From an uncultured Spirochaetaceae bacterium (GTDB taxonomy: Bacteria > Spirochaetota > Spirochaetia > Sphaerochaetales > Sphaerochaetaceae), in assembly GCA_944390015.1 (NCBI GenBank), contig CALXOL010000009.1, positions 31,213 through 95,212 of the forward strand: a stretch of 64,000 nucleotides of DNA. Reading direction: 5' to 3'. Numbering within the stretch: position 1 is the stretch's first letter; each line of letters opens with the position of its first letter. The notes beneath the pieces were generated by a model, which was given only the letters and a program-made list of their open reading frames with translations, did no database searches and was not told the origin of the DNA. Shown here piece by piece: positions 32,683-40,072 of this stretch. The translations under genes and the position numbers were made by a program.

Positions 32683-33060
32683 GTGAAAGAGTACAATACC
32701 AGACAGAAAGAACTCATACTGTGTTTTCTCAGAGAACATAACCATGACAGCTATACAGCCAGTCAGCTCAGCACACTACTTCCAGATGTCGGGAAATCCA
32801 CGCTTTATAGGATATTATCGCATCTTGAGGCCGAGGGAGCTCTATCATGCTCATTAAAAGGAAGGAGCAGGATATATTCATTCAGGAAAGGGGAGTGCGT
32901 AGGGCACATGCACCTCTTATGCAAGAATTGCGGGCACTTCATTCACCTCTCAAAAGAAGCTACACGTAAGATCTCATCGATCATAGAGAATGATACGGGA
33001 TTCTCAATTTCGGAGATTGAGTGTGAGATGAGGGGAGTCTGCAGGGAGTGTCATAAATGA
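32683..33060 (+). CDS. zur: Fur-family zinc-responsive repressor (Zur-like)
   Basis: This 125-aa protein has the Fur winged helix (SQLSTLLPDVGKSTLYRILSHLEAEGAL). The dimerisation domain has two C-x-x-C pairs (CKNCGHF, and CRECHK at the C-terminus) that hold structural zinc. GTG start; no Shine-Dalgarno, so probably a leaderless or very short leader. Its stop overlaps the start of znuA (ATGA), and znuC and znuB follow, which argues for Zur over Fur or PerR. The palindrome over its promoter is the probable operator for the whole operon, so zinc would repress import and the regulator itself. Confidence 0.85.
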   Translation: MKEYNTRQKELILCFLREHNHDSYTASQLSTLLPDVGKSTLYRILSHLEAEGALSCSLKGRSRIYSFRKGECVGHMHLLCKNCGHFIHLSKEATRKISSIIENDTGFSISEIECEMRGVCRECHK

Positions 33061-33992
33061 GAAGATTTCTATTAATCCTTCTTCTGGTTCCTCTGCTCAT
33101 CTCCTGCTCTCAAGAGGAGGATGATGGGAGGCTTAAGGTAACAGCGCTGAATTTTCCATCCTATGATGCGGTACGTGCCGTATTGGCAGAAGAGGCTGAT
33201 CTGAAGATGCTCATACCACCAGGGGCGGATGTACATTCATGGGAGCCCAGCCCCGATGATGTGATACGGATACTCACAAGCGACCTGTTCATATATGTTG
33301 GCGGGGAGAGCGATGAGTGGGTTGACTCACTTCTTGATGATCTTGATGGGAAAGTCAGGGTCTTCTCCCTGCTTGAGCATTCCCCGATGGTCTTAGATGA
33401 GGAGACGAGCGAGGGGATGCAAAGTGATGAGATGACTCATGAGGAGCTTTTCCACCATCATGCTGAAGCAGATGAGCACGTGTGGACGAGTCTGACCAAC
33501 ATGGCATCTATCATCGAGGCGTTGAAGGATGAGATCATCTCTCTTGATAGTGCTAACAGTGAGAGCTATGAGGCGAATGCCGAGCGTTACATATCAGCCA
33601 TACTTGAAATCAGGGATGAACTTTTATCTACGGTTAAAAACGCCAAGAGAAACCTTATAATAGTCGCAGACCGTTTTCCCCTCCTTTATTTTGTAAAGGA
33701 GCTCGGGCTTTCTTATTATGCTGCATTCCCAGGCTGTGCCAGCGGAACAGAGCCCAGTGCCAGAACGGTTGCGTTCCTGATCGACAAGGTTAAGGAGATG
33801 GAAATACCTGCGGTGCTTCACATAGAACTTTCAAATACTATGCTTGCCTCTCTCATAGCCGATGAGACGGGTGCGAACGTATATGAGATTAATAGTGCGC
33901 AGAACATAAGCCGCAGGGATTTCAATGCGGGAAGGACATATCTTGACATAATGAGGGATAATGCGGCGGTTTTAAAGGAGGTTCTCAATTGA
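33057..33992 (+). CDS. znuA: Zinc ABC transporter substrate-binding lipoprotein
   Basis: This 311-aa cluster A-I metal-binding protein carries a lipoprotein signal (RRFLLILLLVPLLISC, with lipobox LLIS-C17). Metal ligands expected of the family are visible: H in PPGADVHSWEPSPDD, a His/Asp-rich loop (EELFHHHAEADEHVW) and the C-terminal LHIELSNTMLASLIADETGA. The His-rich loop is shorter than in E. coli ZnuA. It captures zinc and passes it to ZnuBC. It overlaps zur at its start and znuC at its end. Confidence 0.9.
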   Translation: MRRFLLILLLVPLLISCSQEEDDGRLKVTALNFPSYDAVRAVLAEEADLKMLIPPGADVHSWEPSPDDVIRILTSDLFIYVGGESDEWVDSLLDDLDGKVRVFSLLEHSPMVLDEETSEGMQSDEMTHEELFHHHAEADEHVWTSLTNMASIIEALKDEIISLDSANSESYEANAERYISAILEIRDELLSTVKNAKRNLIIVADRFPLLYFVKELGLSYYAAFPGCASGTEPSARTVAFLIDKVKEMEIPAVLHIELSNTMLASLIADETGANVYEINSAQNISRRDFNAGRTYLDIMRDNAAVLKEVLN

Positions 33993-34699
33993 GTTATCTG
34001 ATAAAAGGAGAACATATAGACCTCGGCTATGAGGGTATGGCGATTGTAAGGGACATATCATTTCGTATCGATGAGGGGGATTATCTATGCATATTGGGTG
34101 AGAACGGGGCAGGAAAAAGTACCCTTGTCAAGGCTATTTTATCCCTTCATCAGCCACTAAGAGGGCAGATAGAGTTCTCTTCCCTTATAAGGAAGAACGA
34201 GATAGGATATCTTGCCCAGCAGTCAAGTGCCCAGAAGAGTTTTCCATGTAGCGTGGAGGAGGTCGTGCTCAGTGGAAGGGTTAACTCCCTCTCTTCCCGT
34301 TTCTTCTATTCAAAGGAGGACAGGCGTATCGCAATGGGCAATCTTGATCGCCTTGGAATAGGGGATCTAGCTAAGAAGTCATTCTCCTCCCTCTCCGGCG
34401 GGCAGATGCAGAGAGTCCTTCTTGCCAGGGCTCTTACCGCATGTAAGAAACTTCTGCTTCTCGATGAGCCGGTAACGGGTCTTGATCCACATACCACAAG
34501 CGGGTTTTATTCCCTTATCGAGGATTTGAACAGGGAAGGGCTTACCATCATAATGGTGACGCATGACATCCATCCTGCATTGAACTATGCCGACCATATC
34601 ATGTATCTGGGCAGGGGGTATTTCTATGGCACAAAGGATGATTTCTTCCAGGATGAGACGGGCCTGAGGTTTTTAAAGGAGGCTGGACACAATGATTGA
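33989..34699 (+). CDS. znuC: Zinc ABC transporter ATP-binding protein
   Basis: This 236-aa ATPase has Walker A GENGAGKST, Q-loop YLAQQSS, signature LSGGQMQR, Walker B LLLLDEPVTGLD and switch MVTHDIHPA. The start is TTG at 33989, overlapping the znuA stop (TTGA) with GGAGG upstream. It overlaps znuB by eight bases. It is the energy subunit of the zinc (possibly manganese) importer; the operon's Fur-family gene supports zinc. Confidence 0.9.
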   Translation: MSYLIKGEHIDLGYEGMAIVRDISFRIDEGDYLCILGENGAGKSTLVKAILSLHQPLRGQIEFSSLIRKNEIGYLAQQSSAQKSFPCSVEEVVLSGRVNSLSSRFFYSKEDRRIAMGNLDRLGIGDLAKKSFSSLSGGQMQRVLLARALTACKKLLLLDEPVTGLDPHTTSGFYSLIEDLNREGLTIIMVTHDIHPALNYADHIMYLGRGYFYGTKDDFFQDETGLRFLKEAGHND

Positions 34700-35501
34700 G
34701 ATGTTATCTTATCCATTCATGCAGAGAGCCATCATAGTGGGACTTCTTGTCTCTCTTTCCGCGTCTTTGCTTGGGGTATCACTGGTTTTAAGGAGATTTT
34801 CGATGATAGGGGATGGCCTCTCGCATGTCGGATTTGGAGCGCTTTCAATCGCCAGCGTGCTCAGCCTCTCTCCCATGGCGGTCACGATTCCAGTAGTTGT
34901 CGCTGCTGCCATCCTCCTGTTGCGTCTTAGCGAGAGAAGCAAGGTCTCTTCTGAGAGCATGATCGCCCTTATTAGCTCCTCATCCCTTGCCATCGGCGTT
35001 ATGGCTATCTCGTATATAAAAGGTACGAATACCGACATCAATAATTTCCTGTTCGGCTCCCTTTTGGCGGTGGGTAAAAGCGATGCGGTTTTCTCAATAA
35101 TCCTCTCTTCGCTTGTGCTTCTTGCGTATGTTCTTCTTTACCCAAGGCTCTTTTCAATCACGTTCGACCCTTCATTCTCCCGTGCCAGCGGAATAAAAGT
35201 CGAAAGATATACCCTCATGCTTGCCATCCTTTCTGCATTGACGATAGTTCTCGGCATGAGGATGCTTGGTTCCCTGCTTATCAGTGCCCTTATCATATTT
35301 CCACCTCTTAGTTCGATGAGGGTGTTTAAGACCTATAGGCAGGTGACGCTCTCCAGCGCCATCATCTCAATAGTTTCATTCTTGGCAGGAATAACACTCT
35401 CATACCAGGCAGGAACTCCAGTAGGGGCAAGTATCGTAAGCATAAATCTCATAGTCTTCATCATTTTCTCAATAATACGCATCATCCTTAAACGTAATTA
35501 G
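34692..35501 (+). CDS. znuB: Zinc ABC transporter permease
   Basis: This 269-aa ABC-3 family permease has about eight membrane helices (RAIIVGLLVSLSASLLGVSLVLRRFSMIGDGLSHVGFGALSI is typical). FDPSFSRASGIKV is the coupling loop, and GTPVGASIVSINLIVFIIF lies at the end. It starts inside the 3' end of znuC. It is the last gene of the zur-znuACB operon; the tct control region begins right after its stop codon. Confidence 0.9.
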   Translation: MIEMLSYPFMQRAIIVGLLVSLSASLLGVSLVLRRFSMIGDGLSHVGFGALSIASVLSLSPMAVTIPVVVAAAILLLRLSERSKVSSESMIALISSSSLAIGVMAISYIKGTNTDINNFLFGSLLAVGKSDAVFSIILSSLVLLAYVLLYPRLFSITFDPSFSRASGIKVERYTLMLAILSALTIVLGMRMLGSLLISALIIFPPLSSMRVFKTYRQVTLSSAIISIVSFLAGITLSYQAGTPVGASIVSINLIVFIIFSIIRIILKRN

Positions 35502-35503
35502 AG

Positions 35504-35599
35504 CAGACAAGTTTTAGGATTTTATAAATTAACAGACAAGTTTATTGTTTTAATACGAGTTTTCGTATTGAATGAAAACTTGTCTGTTTTATACTTGTC
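35504..35599 (+). promoter_or_regulatory. tct operon control region with repeated operator half-sites
   Basis: Copies of an 11-base element occur: CAGACAAGTTT at 35504-35514 and 35533-35543, its exact complement AAACTTGTCTG at 35576-35586, and a partial ACTTGTC at 35593-35599. The third copy lies between a -35 box (TTGAAT, 35568-35573) and a -10 box (TATACT, 35590-35595). A separate perfect palindrome AATACGA-4-TCGTATT lies at 35552-35569. The GntR-family gene at the end of the operon is the likely binder. Confidence 0.65.
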
Positions 35600-35614
35600 G
35601 TTAATTGAGGAGAA

Positions 35615-36601
35615 ATGATGAGGAAGATCTTTGCTTCCATCCTTTTAGCCCTTGCCGTGTCATCAACACTTTTCTCATTGCCGCAAAGAGAGACCTATGA
35701 TTCCTCTCTCTGGCCTGAAAAGGAGATTACGGTCATATGTCCTTGGGCGGTAGGAGGAGTTGCCGACATAGTCAACAGGACGCTCGCCGCTTATGTGAAA
35801 GAAGAGCTGGGAGTAACTGTGTTGGCTGTAAATGAACTTGGTGCCGGTGGAAACGTGGCACTAACCAACTACGCCCTGAGTAACAGTTGCCCTTATGAGT
35901 TCATCCTAGGTGGAGAGGGTGGGTTCGCAATAGCTCCGAATATAGAGGGAGCGGAAGCGATAGTCTTCTCATATGATGACTATGAACCCGTTATAAATCT
36001 TTATTCATCGATAATGGTGCTTACCGTCAGCTCTGATCTTGGAATCAGAAGTTTTGACGAGCTCGTATCGTATGGAAAGGATCATCGCATCACCGTGGCG
36101 GTCAACGGGGTAGCGGGTGCTGAGGCTTTCCTTGTCAGGGCGCTTTTTGATCAAGTTGCGCTGGATTACGAGCTTGTGAATTATAATGGGGCTAATCTTG
36201 CACTTCGTGCGGCCGCAAAAGGAGAGACGACAGTTGCAGTCTCCCATCAGAGTCAGGCATTGGGTGCGGTTGAGGATGGCTCTTTAACACCTTTGATTGT
36301 CTTTGACGACGAGAGATCAGATAACCATCCTTTCGAGGATGTTCCATCCCTGCTTGAGCTCGGCTACCATACTTATTATCCGAACACCTGCGTACTTTTA
36401 GCTGAGAAAGGATGTGATGGGCAGATCATAGAGAAACTTCAGAGCGCATATCTTGCGGCAATGGGGAAAAAGGAGATAAAGAATCTTTATGACAGCCTCC
36501 TTATAGAGATGGATCCCATGGTTGGAAGGGAGTATGACCGTCATATTGAGAGTGTTATATCAATAGTGAAAGAGGCGGTTAGTCAACTACCCCATCCTTA
36601 G
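35615..36601 (+). CDS. tctC: Tripartite tricarboxylate transporter substrate-binding protein, 3' end altered by insertion
   Basis: This 328-aa TctC/BugT-type binding protein has a signal peptide (MRKIFASILLALAVSSTLFSLP). The mature N-terminus WPEKEITVICPWAVGGVADIVNRTLA is diagnostic, with GGNVALTNYAL and LRAAAKGETTVAVSHQSQALGAVEDG further on. It captures a carboxylate for TctAB. Its last six residues (SQLPHP) and stop codon are encoded by the left end of the IscB element (from 36581). The native protein probably ended at ...KEAV with TGA overlapping the tctB ATG. The loss is tiny and the protein is probably functional. Confidence 0.88.
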   Translation: MMRKIFASILLALAVSSTLFSLPQRETYDSSLWPEKEITVICPWAVGGVADIVNRTLAAYVKEELGVTVLAVNELGAGGNVALTNYALSNSCPYEFILGGEGGFAIAPNIEGAEAIVFSYDDYEPVINLYSSIMVLTVSSDLGIRSFDELVSYGKDHRITVAVNGVAGAEAFLVRALFDQVALDYELVNYNGANLALRAAAKGETTVAVSHQSQALGAVEDGSLTPLIVFDDERSDNHPFEDVPSLLELGYHTYYPNTCVLLAEKGCDGQIIEKLQSAYLAAMGKKEIKNLYDSLLIEMDPMVGREYDRHIESVISIVKEAVSQLPHP

Positions 36602-36870
36602 AGGATGAGGCTTGAAAGAGCCTGGTTGACTAGCCCAAGCGAAGCATTACCATGAGGTAAGGCCAGCTACGTTACAGAGGAATACATAGGCACCTGCGGA
36701 TGTCGTCCTAGTCCGCCGCTCTGCGCCATATGGTTAAACAGTCCTGTGGGACAGGACAGTGCTGTATGGATACAAAACCCTCTGCAACATCGGCGAAGGA
36801 CAGTGAGGAGAAATGCCTCACCACGGGGAGAATTCCCTGCATTACCCGTTAAATCGGGAAAGGAGACCCA
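36565..36870 (+). ncRNA. IscB-associated omega RNA (OMEGA / HEARO type) with natural guide
   Basis: This non-coding stretch directly precedes the iscB ORF and is full of short stems. AGTCAAC (36581-36587) pairs with GTTGACT (36625-36631) around a hairpin CCCCATCC/GGATGAGG (36590-36597, 36603-36610). Others are TTACC/GGTAA (36647-36651, 36656-36660), GCGGA/TCCGC (36696-36700, 36712-36716), the perfect GTCCTGT-GGG-ACAGGAC (36741-36757), GTGAGG/CCTCAC (36803-36808, 36816-36821) and CCCG/CGGG (36845-36858). This is the position and style of the HEARO/omega RNA. In IscB systems the guide is the flank just outside the left end, here about 36565-36580, in the last codons of tctC. Exact ends are inferred. 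Confidence 0.8.
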
Positions 36871-38112
36871 ATGGTCTATGTGATTTCACAGAACGGGAAG
36901 CCTCTGATGCCGACCGAGCATCACGGAAAAGTCAGATGGCTTCTGAAGAGAAAGAGAGCAAAGGTCGTGAGACGCACTCCGTTCACAATCCAGCTTCTTT
37001 ACGGTACAGGAAGCGAACGGACGCAGCCCGTCACGCTCGGTGTCGATACAGGCTACCAGACATCTGGCTACTCTGCTTCCACAGGAGCGAAAGTGTTGTT
37101 TGAGGCAGAGGAGGAAATGCGCACAGATATTCCTCAGCTTCTAATAGAAAGGCGTGAGAAGCGGAGGGCCAGAAGAAGCAGAAAAACGCGCTACCGTAAG
37201 CCGCGCTTCAACAATCGTACAAAGCATGAGGGATGGCTGCCTCCGTCAGTTGAAGAAAAGCTTATTGCTCATCAGAATACGGTACGCTTCGTCTCCTCAT
37301 TACTGCCTGTATCGAACATCGTTATCGAGACTGCCGCATTTGATATCCAGAAAATCAAGAATCCTGATATTGGGAAAGAGCAGTACCAGCAGGGCGAGCA
37401 GATGGACTTCTGGAACGTAAGGGAATACGTCCTTTACAGGGACGGTCACGAATGCAGGCTCTGCGGTGGGAAGAGAAAGGATCCCGTGCTTGAGGTTCAT
37501 CACAAGGACAGACGCATCGATGGCGGATCGGACAGACCAGAGAATCTCATCACGCTCTGCTCCACATGCCACGATCTTCTCCACAGGGGTGAAATCAATG
37601 CAGACTTCAGGAAGCCGAAGGGCTATAAGGCCGAGGCGATGATGTCCATCATGCGCTGGGAACTTCTAAGAAGGCTCAGAGTGGAATACGGCGAAAAGCA
37701 AGTATCAATGACGTTCGGGTACATCACAAAGGATACGAGAATCCGGCATGGGCTGGAGAAATCGCACTGGACGGATGCGCGCTGTATCGCTGGGCATCCG
37801 GAAGCCGCCTCCTCAGGCGAATGGTATGCCATGCGGAAGCTCAGATGCCACAACAGGAAGATACACAAGGATACGATTCTCAGAGGCGGCACTAGAAAAC
37901 GGAACCAGACAGAAAGGATAATCGACGGATTCGGACTCTGGGATGTCGTCCTCTACGAAGGAGTCCTCTGCTATATCCATGGCAGGAGGAGCTCCGGCTA
38001 TTTCGATATACGGAAGCTGACGCTCGTTGAGCGTACGAATACAAGACTCATTGAAAGGAGGAAGCCTGTTCCTCTCCCGCCTGCAGAGGCTGGAGTATCC
38101 CCGGCGAATATT
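36581..38112 (+). mobile_element. IscB-type (IS200/IS605-like) element without transposase
   Basis: The proposed left end is at AGTCAACTACCCC, a sequence and hairpin typical of left ends in this group. The proposed right end is just before the TGATG that overlaps the iscB stop and the tctB start. The element carries only the omega RNA and iscB, with no tnpA, so it would need a transposase in trans. Joining the outer flanks gives ...GCGGTT-TGATGAAG..., which restores a tctC stop overlapping the tctB ATG. The right boundary is uncertain by a few bases. Confidence 0.7.
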
Positions 38113-38115
38113 TGA
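36871..38115 (+). CDS. iscB: IscB RNA-guided HNH/RuvC endonuclease
   Basis: This 414-aa protein contains, in order: the N-terminal PLMP domain (QNGKPLMP, 7-14, followed by the basic VRWLLKRKRAKVVRR); RuvC-I (TLGVDTGYQ, D59); an Arg-rich bridge helix (about 93-117); RuvC-II (IVIETAAFD, E153); an HNH domain with C195-x-x-C198, H210-H211, N225 and C230-x-x-C233; and RuvC-III (H299-W-T-D302). All catalytic residues are present, so it should be an active RNA-guided nuclease, the ancestral type of Cas9. The length is typical for IscB. AAAGGAGA lies correctly before the ATG. The stop TGA overlaps the ATG of tctB. Its transcription probably depends on the tct promoter or one within the RNA region. 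Confidence 0.95.
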   Translation: MVYVISQNGKPLMPTEHHGKVRWLLKRKRAKVVRRTPFTIQLLYGTGSERTQPVTLGVDTGYQTSGYSASTGAKVLFEAEEEMRTDIPQLLIERREKRRARRSRKTRYRKPRFNNRTKHEGWLPPSVEEKLIAHQNTVRFVSSLLPVSNIVIETAAFDIQKIKNPDIGKEQYQQGEQMDFWNVREYVLYRDGHECRLCGGKRKDPVLEVHHKDRRIDGGSDRPENLITLCSTCHDLLHRGEINADFRKPKGYKAEAMMSIMRWELLRRLRVEYGEKQVSMTFGYITKDTRIRHGLEKSHWTDARCIAGHPEAASSGEWYAMRKLRCHNRKIHKDTILRGGTRKRNQTERIIDGFGLWDVVLYEGVLCYIHGRRSSGYFDIRKLTLVERTNTRLIERRKPVPLPPAEAGVSPANI

Positions 38116-38588
38116 TGAAGAAGAGTGAGAATAAGACGTTAGTCATATCTTTTTCTCCTGATCTAGTTGGCTCCATCGTCTTCATGGCAGTCTCTGTCTT
38201 CTTTCTTTTTTCCATGGAAAAAGAAGTATATGTAGGCTCCGATGACGGTGTGAATGCCCGTACTTTTCCATTCATAGTGCTTTTTTTGATGCTCTCCATC
38301 TCCCTTTTCATGTTCATTAAAGAGATCATCCTGATTGCAAGGAAAAAAGAGAGGAGGAAGATAAGCATCGACTTAAGAAGTGAGGCAAGATCCCTTATTA
38401 TTTTCATTGTGCTTCTTTTATATGCATCTAGCATCGTCTATGTTGGATTTTTCTTCTCTTCCATCATATTCAGCCTGGCTCTTGCATATTTAATGGGAGC
38501 GAGAAGGCTATCATATTTCATAATCGTCTTTTCCTTCACACTCGCCATATGCATCGTCTTCAGATACGTTCTTAATGTGAGGCTTTGA
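38115..38588 (+). CDS. tctB: Tripartite tricarboxylate transporter small membrane subunit
   Basis: This 157-aa protein has four hydrophobic segments, as expected for TctB (LVGSIVFMAVSVFFLFSM; TFPFIVLFLMLSISLFMFI; SLIIFIVLLLYASSIVYVGFFFSSIIFSLALAYLMG; YFIIVFSFTLAICIVF). The ATG at 38115 overlaps the iscB stop in TGATG. A TTG at 38112 opens the same frame but is less likely. With iscB in between, its translation now depends on ribosomes ending at iscB, or on internal initiation. Its stop overlaps the tctA ATG, also as TGATG. Confidence 0.85.
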   Translation: MKKSENKTLVISFSPDLVGSIVFMAVSVFFLFSMEKEVYVGSDDGVNARTFPFIVLFLMLSISLFMFIKEIILIARKKERRKISIDLRSEARSLIIFIVLLLYASSIVYVGFFFSSIIFSLALAYLMGARRLSYFIIVFSFTLAICIVFRYVLNVRL

Positions 38589-40072
38589 TGATTTTAGACT
38601 CCCTTTCCCTCCTGCTGACCGTCTCAAATCTGATATACATGAATCTCGGCCTTCTCTTAGGTATGATTTTTGGTGCCATCCCCGGTCTGACCGTACTGCT
38701 TTGCATCGTAATATTTCTTCCCCTTACTTATGCGCTCGACCCGATACCGTCTTTCATGTTCCTCTTAGGCATATACTGTGCGGGAAGCTACGGGGGAAGC
38801 ATCTCTGCGATCCTGATAGGAACGCCGGGAACGCCTCATGCCACTGCTACGATGCTCGATGGCTATCCCCTTGCTCTGAAGGGTAAGGCGGAGAAGGCTC
38901 TTCATATAGCGCTCTCCGCCTCGACGTTCGGCGGCCTTTTTTCGGCATTCGTCCTCCTTTTATTTGCTCCCCAGGTAGCCCGGCTTGCAGATAAGCTCGG
39001 CTCTCCGGATTATTTCCTCATATGCCTTTTAGGACTTACGATAATAGCGGGAGTATCGGGAAAGAGCTTGAAGAAGGGGATAGTCTCCGGCTCCTTGGGC
39101 CTCTTTATCGCGATGATAGGCCTTGATCCGATGACCGGTGCGACAAGATACATATTCAATAATATAAACCTTTACTCGGGATTCGATCTCACGATATGTC
39201 TTATTGGAATGTTTGCGCTGAGTGAGGTGCTGAAAAAAGGAACGGTAAAAGAGGTTGTGCATGAGAGTAGAGGGAGAGAAGGCAGTTGGAAGATAGAAAA
39301 AAGCGAGTATAAGAGGATGGCACTTCCTTCTTTTGTTGCCGCCATCATCGGAGTTGTGGTAGGTCTCATCCCGGGCACAGGTGCATCTGAAGCGTCTTTC
39401 TTCAGTTATAACAGTGCGAAGAACATGTCAAAACATCCTGAAGAGTTCGGCTCTGGATCCATTGAGGGGGTTGCCGCAGCTGAGACGGCGAATAATGCGG
39501 TAACCGGGGCGACGCTGATTCCTCTGCTGACTCTCGGAATCCCTGGGGATGCGTGTGTCGCAGTTCTCCTTGGGGCGCTGATGATCAATAACTTAACCCC
39601 AGGATCGACCCTTTTTACAGATAATGCGGTCATCGTATATGCGATTCTCATCGGCATGGTGTTCATAAACCTATTCATGTATTTACAGGGTAGGTTCCTT
39701 ACAAGACTGTTTGCTAAAGTGGTAAGTGTGCCTATGGCGATTCTTACACCGCTGATCGTCGTATTCTGTTTCGCAGGGGCATTCAGTGTGAACTTATCGC
39801 TCTTCGATGTGTTCATCGCCGTAATGTTCTCTCTTCTTTCGTATGTTCTTATCAAGCTTGAATACCCGATAGTACCGGTCCTCTTAGGGCTTGTGCTTGG
39901 TGATACTACCGAGGAGAATTTCAGGCGCTCAATGCTGATTTCTAACGGATCTGCTGAGATTTTCTTCGAGAGCCTATCTTCTATCATCCTTATCTTCATG
40001 ACCGTCTTTGTGCTGGCATTGATCATAAGGCAGAAATATTTTTCAAAAAAGGAGAGTGGGAAAAATGCCTAA
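38588..40072 (+). CDS. tctA: Tripartite tricarboxylate transporter large membrane subunit
   Basis: This 494-aa TctA protein has about eleven membrane segments. It carries the family signatures GMIFGAIPGLTVLLCIVIFLPLTY, YCAGSYGGSISAILIGTPGTPHATATMLDGYPLALKG, the second repeat GLIPGTGASEASFFSYNSAKNMSKHPEEFGSGSIEGVAAAETANNAVTGATLIPLLTLGIPGD, and PLIVVFCFAGAFSVN. It forms the carboxylate channel with TctB. The start is the ATG in TGATG overlapping tctB. The regulator gene begins eight bases before its stop. Confidence 0.93.
   Translation: MILDSLSLLLTVSNLIYMNLGLLLGMIFGAIPGLTVLLCIVIFLPLTYALDPIPSFMFLLGIYCAGSYGGSISAILIGTPGTPHATATMLDGYPLALKGKAEKALHIALSASTFGGLFSAFVLLLFAPQVARLADKLGSPDYFLICLLGLTIIAGVSGKSLKKGIVSGSLGLFIAMIGLDPMTGATRYIFNNINLYSGFDLTICLIGMFALSEVLKKGTVKEVVHESRGREGSWKIEKSEYKRMALPSFVAAIIGVVVGLIPGTGASEASFFSYNSAKNMSKHPEEFGSGSIEGVAAAETANNAVTGATLIPLLTLGIPGDACVAVLLGALMINNLTPGSTLFTDNAVIVYAILIGMVFINLFMYLQGRFLTRLFAKVVSVPMAILTPLIVVFCFAGAFSVNLSLFDVFIAVMFSLLSYVLIKLEYPIVPVLLGLVLGDTTEENFRRSMLISNGSAEIFFESLSSIILIFMTVFVLALIIRQKYFSKKESGKNA

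Noticed and set aside
35552..35569. Terminator of the znu operon
   Set aside because: AATACGA-4-TCGTATT is a perfect palindrome but AT-rich and not followed by a T-run; it lies in the tct promoter region and reads better as an operator.
36581..38112. Autonomous IS200/IS605 element with tnpA
   Set aside because: No HUH transposase gene is present on either side; only iscB and its RNA lie between the proposed ends.
36581..38115. TnpB/IS1341 element instead of IscB
   Set aside because: The HNH insertion between RuvC-II and RuvC-III and the N-terminal PLMP motif are IscB features; the RNA lies upstream of the ORF, not over its 3' end as in TnpB.
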